From assembly GCA_947457285.1 (NCBI GenBank), contig CANGVZ010000049.1:1-10152 (forward strand): a stretch of DNA of 10,152 nucleotides, in the 5' to 3' direction. Positions 1-6,563 of the stretch are shown here, piece by piece. This DNA comes from Flavobacteriales bacterium (GTDB lineage Bacteria; Bacteroidota; Bacteroidia; Flavobacteriales_D; Sanyastnellaceae). Under the pieces are notes generated by a model, which saw nothing but the letters and a program-made list of their open reading frames with translations, did no database searches and had not been told where the DNA came from. How positions within the stretch are numbered: the stretch's first letter is position 1; every line of letters starts with the position of its first letter. The translations under genes were made by a program, and so were the position numbers.

Positions 1-69
1 AATTTTGGATTCATCGAAGACATGCGCCACCTCTACGAAGAGAGCATCGCTGAAGAAATGATGAAATAA
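1..69 (+). CDS. C-terminal end of an unidentified upstream gene (partial)
   Basis: The window opens in frame inside a coding region that ends with TAA at 67-69 and shows 22 codons. The tail is acidic and helical-looking, ending in EEMMK. The fragment is too short to assign a family. In Bacteroidota, cell-wall or coenzyme A genes (D-alanine ligase, CoaD) often sit next to the PASTA gene, but this tail does not match the ends of those proteins as I recall them, so no function is given. It stops 6 bp before the PASTA gene, which implies co-transcription. Confidence 0.6.
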   Translation, partial: NFGFIEDMRHLYEESIAEEMMK

Positions 70-75
70 TTCATT

Positions 76-864
76 ATGGGATTATTCAAATTCGCCTGGT
101 CATCAGAAGGCAAGAAAATTTTGGTGAAAATATTAGCAGTCTACATCGTGCTCGGTATTTCGGTGTGGTTGTTTCTCGCGTGGTACACCGATCATGGAGA
201 ACAGATCAGTGTTCCCGACTTGAGTGGAATGTCATTGGAACAAGCCAGTGCCGCTCTTGAAGAACGTGATTTATCGCTATTGGTAGTGGATAGTATTTAT
301 GATAGAAAAGGAAAAGGTGGAATAATAGTCAACCAAGACCCACGACCTGATTCCAAAGTGAAGGATGGACGACAAGTCTTTGTTACCGTCTATCGAAAGC
401 TGCCTCCGCAAGAGACCATCAACATTGAGGAAGGGGATTTTGCTCAAGTGGCGATTATCAAGTTAAAAAACAAAGGCATCGATTATACCGTAAAGGAAGT
501 TCCAAATAATAGCATGGTGGGTGCAGTTCTAAGCATCACCCACAAAGGGAAGAGACTTAAACCCGGAGATAAAATTGGAAGAGGAGAAAAGGTTGTTTTG
601 TCGATTGGTGTGAGCACACAAACCGATGTGCGCATCCCTAATTTGCAGGGTATGAGTTATGCCGGAGCCATGGCTGTTTTGGATAGTCTCAACTTGTTGG
701 GTCAAGCATTTTTTATGTATGATGTGCAATCTTCGGCCGATTCTGCCGTTGGTCGCGTTTGCGAACAAGATCCTCCTTTTGATCCCGAGGGACCTGGTGT
801 TTCTCCTGGCAAGTTGGTGGATTTTAAACTTTACAATACTCCCTGCCCGGAGGACATACCTTAA
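76..864 (+). CDS. Membrane-anchored PASTA-domain protein
   Basis: This 262-residue protein has a short basic N-terminus, one hydrophobic transmembrane segment at about residues 15-36, and then an extracytoplasmic part made of three consecutive PASTA repeats. They lie at about 44-107 (opening with VPDLSGMSLEQA), 111-178, and 184-254 (opening with IPNLQGMSYAGA). PASTA repeats bind or sense peptidoglycan and beta-lactam-like ligands in Ser/Thr kinases and penicillin-binding proteins. No kinase or transpeptidase domain is present here, which is usual for Bacteroidota PASTA proteins. The protein probably sits in the inner membrane facing the periplasm, with a cell-wall-related role that is inferred only. 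ATG at 76 gives a sensible membrane-anchor N-terminus and follows the previous stop by 6 bp. The next gene starts 7 bp after its stop. Confidence 0.9.
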   Translation: MGLFKFAWSSEGKKILVKILAVYIVLGISVWLFLAWYTDHGEQISVPDLSGMSLEQASAALEERDLSLLVVDSIYDRKGKGGIIVNQDPRPDSKVKDGRQVFVTVYRKLPPQETINIEEGDFAQVAIIKLKNKGIDYTVKEVPNNSMVGAVLSITHKGKRLKPGDKIGRGEKVVLSIGVSTQTDVRIPNLQGMSYAGAMAVLDSLNLLGQAFFMYDVQSSADSAVGRVCEQDPPFDPEGPGVSPGKLVDFKLYNTPCPEDIP

Positions 865-871
865 TCAACCT

Positions 872-2734
872 ATGATGATTAGACCTCTCGTTTTTTTTCT
901 TGCACTTTCTCTTTCATTGGTCGGCGCTGCTCAAGAGGTAGAGTCTGATTTAATTTTTGATATAGAAAAAAATAGACAATACGAATTGGATAAACGCAGA
1001 CCGGGCGTTGAAAGAGGCGGCGGCGCTTTACCGTTGCCGTTCTTTGACGACTTTTCACGTTACTCCTTACTCACCACAGACCCCAATATTCCTGCTTCTT
1101 ATCAAAGATGGGAAGACGATCAGGCACGCATAAACAACACTTTTGCAATGTCTCCCATTACTATCGGCGTAGCCACGTTGGAAGGTCTTGATAGAACAGG
1201 TTATCCCTACGACTTCGATGATCAGTATGCTGAGGGGCCAGCAGATACACTCACTTCTGTTCCGATCAATCTTGGCGGTTATACTGAGTTTGATAATGTT
1301 TACCTGGTGTTTCACTACGAAGGCGGAGGTTTTGGAAATGCACCAGAAGGGGAGGATTCTCTTTATCTCGATTTCTACTCGCCTTTCGGTCAAGGCGAAT
1401 GGTTTCAACGTTGGTCTGTCGGAGGATCAGCAATGACCAGCTTTGAACGCGTATTCATCCATATTACCGAACCGGAGTATCTCTTAAATGGTTTTAGGTT
1501 TAGATTTAGAAATCATGCAACCATATCTGGTAATTATGATATGTGGCATTTGGATTATATCATCATGGATCAGCAGATCAATCCGGAGACTTTTGATTAT
1601 GATGAGGTAGCCATGCAATATCCTGTACAGCGGGTGCTCAATACATTTACCGCTATGCCTTGGACCCATTTTCAAAGCAATCCAGAAGGATTCATGGCAG
1701 ACAACTTTGTATTCTATCAACACAATGCAGGACCGAATGCTGAGAACATCGCTTCTGGTTGGAATATTACCTATGATGGCGTCACCACAGACTTTCCCGG
1801 TCAGACTTTCAATGTATCTGGCAACGCACAGCAAGAAATCGTTACTACGGGGAATTTAAATGGCTACGTCTTCGATCCAACAGTGACAGATACATGTGCC
1901 GTTTTTGATTTTTGTGTCTACCATAATCCAACCGACGCCTATCTTCAAAACGATACCACTTGTTTCCGTCAAGATTTTTCAGACTATTATGCCTACGATG
2001 ATGGAAGCGCGGAAAGAGCTTTCGCAGTGCAGGCTGCGGGAGGAATGCTAGCACTTCGTTTTCAAAGCGCTATCACTGACACCATCATCGGTATTCGAGT
2101 GCATTGGACACCTTATGGCAACGACCCAAGCTTTTCTCCTTTCCTTTTGAGGCTGTGGAATGACGCAGGGGGATTGCCGGGTAACGAAATCATTGAGAAT
2201 TTTACATTCCATAATCCTCAATATTATCAAGACGGCTACGATATTTTCAGCTTCTATGCTTTTGATACTCCGGCCGAAGTATCGGGAACATTTTATGTGG
2301 GCTGGGTGCAGAGCGATGCGGTTTTGTATAATGTGGGTAATGATAAAAACATAGATAACAATACTGGAAAACTATTCATCAAACTTCCTAATTCCAATTG
2401 GCAACAAAGCGGAATTACCGGCAGTGTCATGATTCGTCCAGTGTTCAAATCGAACAAAACGCCAATTGTTTCGGTGAAAGAGAATACAATTGAGAATACC
2501 TCCATTTATCCAAATCCCGCTCAGGATAGATTGATACTTCAAGGTCTTGCTATAGGTGAAAAGTTTCAGATTCAAATCTTTGACATGTCTGGCAAACTCG
2601 TAATGACCGAACAAACGTTCGGTAATGGGCAGAATGAGCTTCAGCTCAATGATTTGGAAAGAGGGTATTATATTCTTCAAATCTCCAATCAAGCGGGAAG
2701 TACAGTCAATCACAAATTGATGATCGCTGAGTAA
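872..2734 (+). CDS. Exported protein with T9SS type A C-terminal sorting domain
   Basis: This 620-residue protein starts at the ATG at 872 (a second ATG follows at 875). The open frame extends upstream to 659, but that part overlaps the PASTA gene, and only 872 puts a signal peptide at the N-terminus: hydrophobic residues 5-19 with likely cleavage after GAA before Q21. The middle is rich in aromatics, Asp, Gly and Asn and looks like beta-sandwich. It carries the motif TIGVATLEGLD near residues 96-106 and YYAYDDGSAERAF near 374-386, which I recall from a widespread but uncharacterised Bacteroidota family. The last 80 or so residues form a T9SS type A sorting domain, with YPNPAQDRLIL near the start and GYYILQIS near the end. 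The protein is therefore expected to cross the outer membrane through the Por/Gld type IX machinery. No catalytic motif is evident. It is 2 bp from the following gene. Confidence 0.9.
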   Translation: MMIRPLVFFLALSLSLVGAAQEVESDLIFDIEKNRQYELDKRRPGVERGGGALPLPFFDDFSRYSLLTTDPNIPASYQRWEDDQARINNTFAMSPITIGVATLEGLDRTGYPYDFDDQYAEGPADTLTSVPINLGGYTEFDNVYLVFHYEGGGFGNAPEGEDSLYLDFYSPFGQGEWFQRWSVGGSAMTSFERVFIHITEPEYLLNGFRFRFRNHATISGNYDMWHLDYIIMDQQINPETFDYDEVAMQYPVQRVLNTFTAMPWTHFQSNPEGFMADNFVFYQHNAGPNAENIASGWNITYDGVTTDFPGQTFNVSGNAQQEIVTTGNLNGYVFDPTVTDTCAVFDFCVYHNPTDAYLQNDTTCFRQDFSDYYAYDDGSAERAFAVQAAGGMLALRFQSAITDTIIGIRVHWTPYGNDPSFSPFLLRLWNDAGGLPGNEIIENFTFHNPQYYQDGYDIFSFYAFDTPAEVSGTFYVGWVQSDAVLYNVGNDKNIDNNTGKLFIKLPNSNWQQSGITGSVMIRPVFKSNKTPIVSVKENTIENTSIYPNPAQDRLILQGLAIGEKFQIQIFDMSGKLVMTEQTFGNGQNELQLNDLERGYYILQISNQAGSTVNHKLMIAE

Positions 2735-2736
2735 AG

Positions 2737-3798
2737 ATGAAAGACGAAGATGTGCAGGAGATAGAGAATGATGACGAGCTCTTCGAGCATCATCGTGTGG
2801 TGGCGGATCCTGGACAAGGTTTGATTCGATTGGATAAATTTCTGGTTGACCGTTTAGAAAAGACTTCTAGAACTCGTATTCAAGCTGCCTGTGACTCTGG
2901 CTTCGTCAGAGCGAATGGTGCTCCTGTGAAGAGCAGTTACAAGGTCAAACCGAAGGATGTAATCACCATCGAAATGCCCTATCCCGTAAGGGAGATAGAG
3001 TTGATACCTGAGAATATTCCCATCGAAGTGCTTTATGAAGACGAAGATTTACTTGTTTTAAACAAGGCAGCAGGAATGGTGGTACATCCAGGGCACGGAA
3101 ATTATTCGGGCACTCTTGTCAATGCCGTCATGTTTCATTTGAAGCAGCAACCAATGAAAGCGGCCAAAGAAGAGGCGAGGCCAGGACTTGTGCATCGTCT
3201 TGATAAACTTACAACAGGGGTAATGGTGATGGCAAAAAATGACCATGCATTAGCGCACTTGTCAAAACAGTTTTTTGATCGCACTATCAATCGCCGCTAT
3301 GTCGCATTGGTATGGGGTGATGTTGAAAAAGACGGAACGATCATCGGTAATACGGGACGTAGTATTCAGGATAGAAAAGTATTTACCGTCTATCCTGATG
3401 GCAGCGCGGGCAAACATGCAGTCACCCATTACAAAGTGTTGGAAAGGCTCGGATATGTTAGTCTTGTAGAATGCAAGTTGGAAACAGGCCGCACGCATCA
3501 GATTCGCGTTCATATGAAATATATCGGTCATACGCTGTTCGGCGATCCAGAGTATGGCGGAGATAAAGTTTTGAAGGGCACTACATTCAATAAATACAAA
3601 CAATTCGTCGAGAATTCCTTTAAGATATTGCCTCGTCAGGCGCTGCACGCGCGATTGCTAGAGTTTACACATCCTACTTCGGGAAAGTGGATGACATTTG
3701 AAGTGCCTCTTCCTTCGGATATGGAACAAGTAATGGATAAATGGCGCAGGTATGCCGGCAATCCTGAGGTGCATCACGATGATGACGGAGGCCAATAG
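2737..3798 (+). CDS. rluD: RluA/RluD-family pseudouridine synthase with S4 domain
   Basis: This 353-residue protein isomerises specific uridines to pseudouridine in RNA. By family it most likely acts on 23S rRNA, as RluD does for helix 69. An acidic N-terminal tail is followed by an S4 RNA-binding domain at about residues 27-85 (RLDKFLVDRL, RTRIQAACDSGFVRANG). The catalytic domain runs from about 95 to 325. It has HRLDKLTTG with the catalytic Asp at residue 156, then RTHQIRVH at 252-259, FGDPEYGG at 268-275, and RQALHARLLEFTHP at 300-313. The order and length fit RluA/RluC/RluD. Family membership is firm, but rluD rather than rluC is chosen on general resemblance and could be wrong. The position after HRLDK is Leu where Asp, Asn or Glu is common. 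The C-terminal tail HHDDDGGQ overlaps the convergent hydrolase gene. Confidence 0.92.
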   Translation: MKDEDVQEIENDDELFEHHRVVADPGQGLIRLDKFLVDRLEKTSRTRIQAACDSGFVRANGAPVKSSYKVKPKDVITIEMPYPVREIELIPENIPIEVLYEDEDLLVLNKAAGMVVHPGHGNYSGTLVNAVMFHLKQQPMKAAKEEARPGLVHRLDKLTTGVMVMAKNDHALAHLSKQFFDRTINRRYVALVWGDVEKDGTIIGNTGRSIQDRKVFTVYPDGSAGKHAVTHYKVLERLGYVSLVECKLETGRTHQIRVHMKYIGHTLFGDPEYGGDKVLKGTTFNKYKQFVENSFKILPRQALHARLLEFTHPTSGKWMTFEVPLPSDMEQVMDKWRRYAGNPEVHHDDDGGQ

Positions 3799-4613
3799 TC
3801 CAAATTTTTCAAGTATTCAATCCCTTCTTTTTTCAAGGTTCGATGCCCTAATGGGAGGAGTTCAATATACACAGGATACTTTTTTTTATACGTCTCCAAT
3901 ACTTTACCATGGCTTGGAGGAATGATTGGGTCGTGCTTTCCAAAGGCGATGACGATTTTTTTTAGCTGAAAATGATTATTGAAGATTTTATCAAAGTCAG
4001 GCCAGCAGAGGGAAAGAGCAGACCACACCGTTTTTACTTTTGACAAGCGATCGTGATTTTCGAGTTGATACTTTACAAAGTTGACCTTTGTCATTGGGAC
4101 AAAACGCAGCTTACCTAAGAGCGTTACAACATTAACGGCATATCGGCTGTGGTCGAGCGCAAAGTGTAAGAGTTTTTTTCCAGCCCAATTCTCATTTCCA
4201 AATTTATAGAGTGTTGATTTCATCAAACCATCAGGAGAAAAAAGGGTCGCAGACAGAACCATTTCGGGTAAGACTTCCAAGGTGACCAAAGACATTCTGC
4301 CACCGAGGCTATAACCACATAGGTGAAAAGCCTTTACTTTTTCTTTCTTACAAATTTGGAGGATGAGATCTTTCCATTCTTGTTTGGTAATGGGATCGTT
4401 TTTCTCTCTTTTTGGGTGAAAAAATGAATCACCATGGCCGGGAACATCTATAGCAATCAAGCGCTGATGTTGTGGAATATGTTCAGAAATCGGGCTGAAA
4501 TCTTCTTTTGGATGTCCGAATCCGTGGAAACCAATGATTACTTCGTCGCCGCTACCGTAAATCCGATATGCGATTTTTAATGATTTATCGACATTTTCAA
4601 CGAAGCCATTCAT
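3774..4613 (-). CDS. Alpha/beta-fold hydrolase
   Basis: This 279-residue protein has all the marks of an alpha/beta hydrolase. An oxyanion-hole HG lies at residues 30-31 (GFHGFG). The nucleophile elbow GYSLGG carries Ser102, the acid is probably Asp228 in GKHDPIIPP, and the catalytic His is 257 in PLGHRT. No signal peptide is visible, so it is probably cytoplasmic. The substrate cannot be read from the sequence. The MhpC/MenH-like esterase group is possible, but no family-specific motif decides it. It is a single-gene unit, divergent from the ThiF-like gene and convergent with the pseudouridine synthase gene, whose coding end it overlaps by 25 bp. The start is the only Met near the N-terminus. 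Confidence 0.9.
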   Translation of the reverse strand: MNGFVENVDKSLKIAYRIYGSGDEVIIGFHGFGHPKEDFSPISEHIPQHQRLIAIDVPGHGDSFFHPKREKNDPITKQEWKDLILQICKKEKVKAFHLCGYSLGGRMSLVTLEVLPEMVLSATLFSPDGLMKSTLYKFGNENWAGKKLLHFALDHSRYAVNVVTLLGKLRFVPMTKVNFVKYQLENHDRLSKVKTVWSALSLCWPDFDKIFNNHFQLKKIVIAFGKHDPIIPPSHGKVLETYKKKYPVYIELLPLGHRTLKKEGIEYLKNLDYWPPSSS

Positions 4614-4741
4614 TTGGCCTAAAGTAGTGAATTAATGCGTATTTCCTATACACGAGAGCGTGTTGATAACACTGTCGATTGTTAATAAACTCGAGTTTTT
4701 ATAGCCCTAAGTTAGTGCTCCTAACGAAGACTGATGGTAGC
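4614..4741. promoter_or_regulatory. Divergent intergenic promoter region
   Basis: These 128 bp separate the - strand hydrolase from the + strand ThiF-like gene and must hold both promoters. Two imperfect matches to the Bacteroidota -7 element TAnnTTTG are visible. TACTTTAG on the - strand (4619-4626) is only 5 bp before the hydrolase ATG, and TAAGTTAG on the + strand (4708-4715) is 26 bp before the ATG at 4742. Neither has a good -33 TTTG at the usual distance, so both are weak calls. A 13 bp inverted repeat (GTGTT-GAT-AACAC) at 4660-4672 lies between them and could be an operator. There is no Shine-Dalgarno-like sequence. Confidence 0.4.
4660..4672. repeat. Short inverted repeat, possible operator
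   Basis: GTGTTGATAACAC has two perfect 5 bp arms around a 3 bp spacer. It lies near the middle of the divergent intergenic region, where a regulator could control both the hydrolase and the ThiF-like operon. The arms are short and AT-rich DNA produces such repeats by chance, so this is a candidate only. Confidence 0.25.
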
Positions 4742-5848
4742 ATGGCGAATGGAACGAAGAATTCAGGTGTGAGTAAGAGTGATTTTGGAAATAATGGCGA
4801 TGTTGTTTTTTATCGATTGGCTAATAACACCGATCGTGCTGCATTTGAGATGCTAATGACAACAAACCCTTCTATTTCTAAATACGATCAGTTGATTTCG
4901 CAATTGAGAGATTTGGTGAAGTTGGAAAATCCTAGTAGTGTTCTTACAGACCTCGAATACTCCGATTTGATAAATGCTAAGTTGGATGGGCGCTCTGCTG
5001 ATGAGTTTGGAGTTTGGGTCTATTACCCTTGGAAAAATGCAGTTGTGCACTTGTTGGATGAAATAGACTTTGTGAAGGTGCGCACCATTAGAAATGTTTA
5101 CAAAATCGCACCGGAACAAATTGATATTTTATCAAAAAAGAAAATTGGTGTCGTAGGATTGAGCGTGGGTCAGGCTGCGGTGATGTCTCTCGTAATGGAG
5201 CGATTATGTGGCGAAATTAGAATTGCAGACTTTGATACTTTGGAGTTGAGTAATTTAAATCGGATAAGAACGGGAGTACTCAACTTAGGATTGAAGAAAA
5301 CAGAAATAGTGAAGCGGGAAATTGCAGAGATAGATCCTTTTATCAAAGTGGTGGTTTTCGATGAGGGCATTCACAAAGAGAACATTGATGCCTTTTTGAG
5401 TGACGGCGGGAATCTGGACTTATTGGTGGAAGAATGTGATAGTGCCGACGTGAAGATGATGATCCGACTTGAGTGCAGGGAAAAAGGGATTCCGGTCGTT
5501 ATGGAGACAAGTGATAGAGGATTATTGGATATAGAACGATACGATTTGGATAAGAACTATCCAATTCTGCATGGATTGGTGGAGGAGCGTTTTTTAAAAA
5601 ACAAACCCCTTTCAAAGGAGGAAAAGATGGAGCTGTTGTTCCAATGTTTTGATGCATCAAAAGCGTCTGAGGGAATGACAAGGTCGATTGGTGAATTGGG
5701 CAAAACAATTACGACGTGGCCACAACTGGCATCCGACGTGATACTCGGAGGTGCGGTAGTGGCGATGACAGCAAGAATGATATTCCTAACCAACAACATA
5801 AAATCGTCGCGCGTATATGTCGATGTCCCGTCAATTATTGGTAAGTAA
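4742..5848 (+). CDS. ThiF/E1-like adenylating-enzyme homologue, Rv1355c-type, without nitroreductase domain
   Basis: Starting from the ATG at 4742 the protein has 368 residues. The frame also extends to a TTG at 4679, which would add 21 poorly structured residues, so the ATG is preferred. Residues about 25-130 form a family-specific N-terminal region, including GVWVYYPWKNAVVHLL. A Rossmann-type ThiF/MoeB/E1 domain follows: the nucleotide loop GVVGLSVGQ at 136-144, ADFDTLELSNLNR at 162-174 with the conserved Arg174, Lys185/186, and EECDS with Asp233. These are the ATP-binding positions of enzymes that adenylate a carboxyl end. The pattern resembles Rv1355c-type proteins as I remember them, but those carry a C-terminal nitroreductase-like half that is absent here. 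The CxxC zinc pairs of MoeB/ThiF are also missing; the only cysteines are 156, 232, 245 and 302. No ubiquitin-like partner is encoded nearby. The gene overlaps the next by 32 bp. Confidence 0.85.
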   Translation: MANGTKNSGVSKSDFGNNGDVVFYRLANNTDRAAFEMLMTTNPSISKYDQLISQLRDLVKLENPSSVLTDLEYSDLINAKLDGRSADEFGVWVYYPWKNAVVHLLDEIDFVKVRTIRNVYKIAPEQIDILSKKKIGVVGLSVGQAAVMSLVMERLCGEIRIADFDTLELSNLNRIRTGVLNLGLKKTEIVKREIAEIDPFIKVVVFDEGIHKENIDAFLSDGGNLDLLVEECDSADVKMMIRLECREKGIPVVMETSDRGLLDIERYDLDKNYPILHGLVEERFLKNKPLSKEEKMELLFQCFDASKASEGMTRSIGELGKTITTWPQLASDVILGGAVVAMTARMIFLTNNIKSSRVYVDVPSIIGK

Positions 5849-6563
5849 ATACCTGGAGGAAACCAGAAAGGTTGAGCGGCCGGATAAGATTCGTATCCGG
5901 GCTTTTCGTGCAATCGATGATTTACCTTCTTGTGTTCGATTCCATCAAGGTCACACGTTGGTGCTCGAGAGCTATGGTCTTAAACTAACCACTGCCAACC
6001 CAACATGGATGGAGGATCCATTTACCTACGTTATTTTAGTCGAGTCGCTCGATGGCACTCAGTCTTATGGCGGTTCGAGAATACAAATTTCCACCAAAGA
6101 AACTCCGCTGCCAATGGAGGCAGCTATCGGATATATGGAGCCACGTATCTATGATATGGTGGCCGGCCTGCGCGAACAAGGCACCGCAGAGATATGTGGT
6201 CTTTGGAATAGTTCTGTAGTGGCTGGAATGGGTATCGGTAGTACTTATAGCATCCGATGCGCTTTTGCGTACGCGGCAAATCTAAATATCAAGTCTATGT
6301 TCGCCCTTTGTTCACCATACACCTATCGTATGGCTGGCAACTTCGGCTTCCACAGAGTGAAGTCGCTCGGAAAAGATGGCGTTTTGCCCTATCCAAGTGA
6401 AAAACAAGTGGCCATCGTCACCTTCCAAGATGATGTGAAGGCAATGAATGGGGCAAGTGAATTAGAGAAAACTTTTATTTTCAACTTGCGTAATACCCCC
6501 ACACAAATTACTGAGGAAGATGTCGGTAAATCCACCCCTATTCAAGTGCACTACAACTTGTAG
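5817..6563 (+). CDS. GNAT-fold N-acyltransferase, FeeM-like (N-acyl amino acid synthase-like)
   Basis: This 248-residue protein has a GNAT-like core. Residues 24-30 (KIRIRAF) fit a first strand, and 39-60 hold a conserved-looking helix and loop (CVRFHQGHTLVLESYG). A beta strand AEICGLW at 124-130 is followed by AGMGIGSTYSIRC at 136-148, a plausible acyl-CoA or acyl-ACP pyrophosphate loop and helix. YRMAGNFGFHRV at 170-181 resembles the usual GNAT closing motif. The overall look recalls FeeM-type N-acyl amino acid synthases, which join a fatty acyl group from acyl-ACP to an amino acid, but an ordinary GNAT acetyltransferase cannot be excluded. The start overlaps the ThiF-like gene by 32 bp (a second ATG at 5823 would give 26 bp). 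Its 3' end overlaps the sensor kinase gene by 44 bp, so translation of the three is probably coupled. No signal peptide or membrane segment is seen. Confidence 0.7.
   Translation: MSMSRQLLVSKYLEETRKVERPDKIRIRAFRAIDDLPSCVRFHQGHTLVLESYGLKLTTANPTWMEDPFTYVILVESLDGTQSYGGSRIQISTKETPLPMEAAIGYMEPRIYDMVAGLREQGTAEICGLWNSSVVAGMGIGSTYSIRCAFAYAANLNIKSMFALCSPYTYRMAGNFGFHRVKSLGKDGVLPYPSEKQVAIVTFQDDVKAMNGASELEKTFIFNLRNTPTQITEEDVGKSTPIQVHYNL

Noticed and set aside
659..871. Upstream extension of the T9SS-protein reading frame by 71 codons
   Set aside because: It overlaps the PASTA gene in another frame, and the clear signal peptide begins at the ATG at 872.
1484..1834. Antisense open frame of about 116 codons inside the T9SS-protein gene
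   Set aside because: It is a shadow of a well-supported gene, with no recognisable domain and no start context.
3774..4613. Assignment of the alpha/beta hydrolase to MenH or another named enzyme
   Set aside because: Only general fold and catalytic-triad motifs are visible, and no menaquinone or other pathway gene is adjacent.
4679..4741. TTG start adding 21 residues to the ThiF-like protein
   Set aside because: The added residues show no domain signal and the segment probably contains the promoter. It cannot be fully excluded.
5557..5913. Antisense open frame spanning the ThiF-like/acyltransferase junction
   Set aside because: The sense frames have clear domain motifs through this region. 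The antisense translation shows none.
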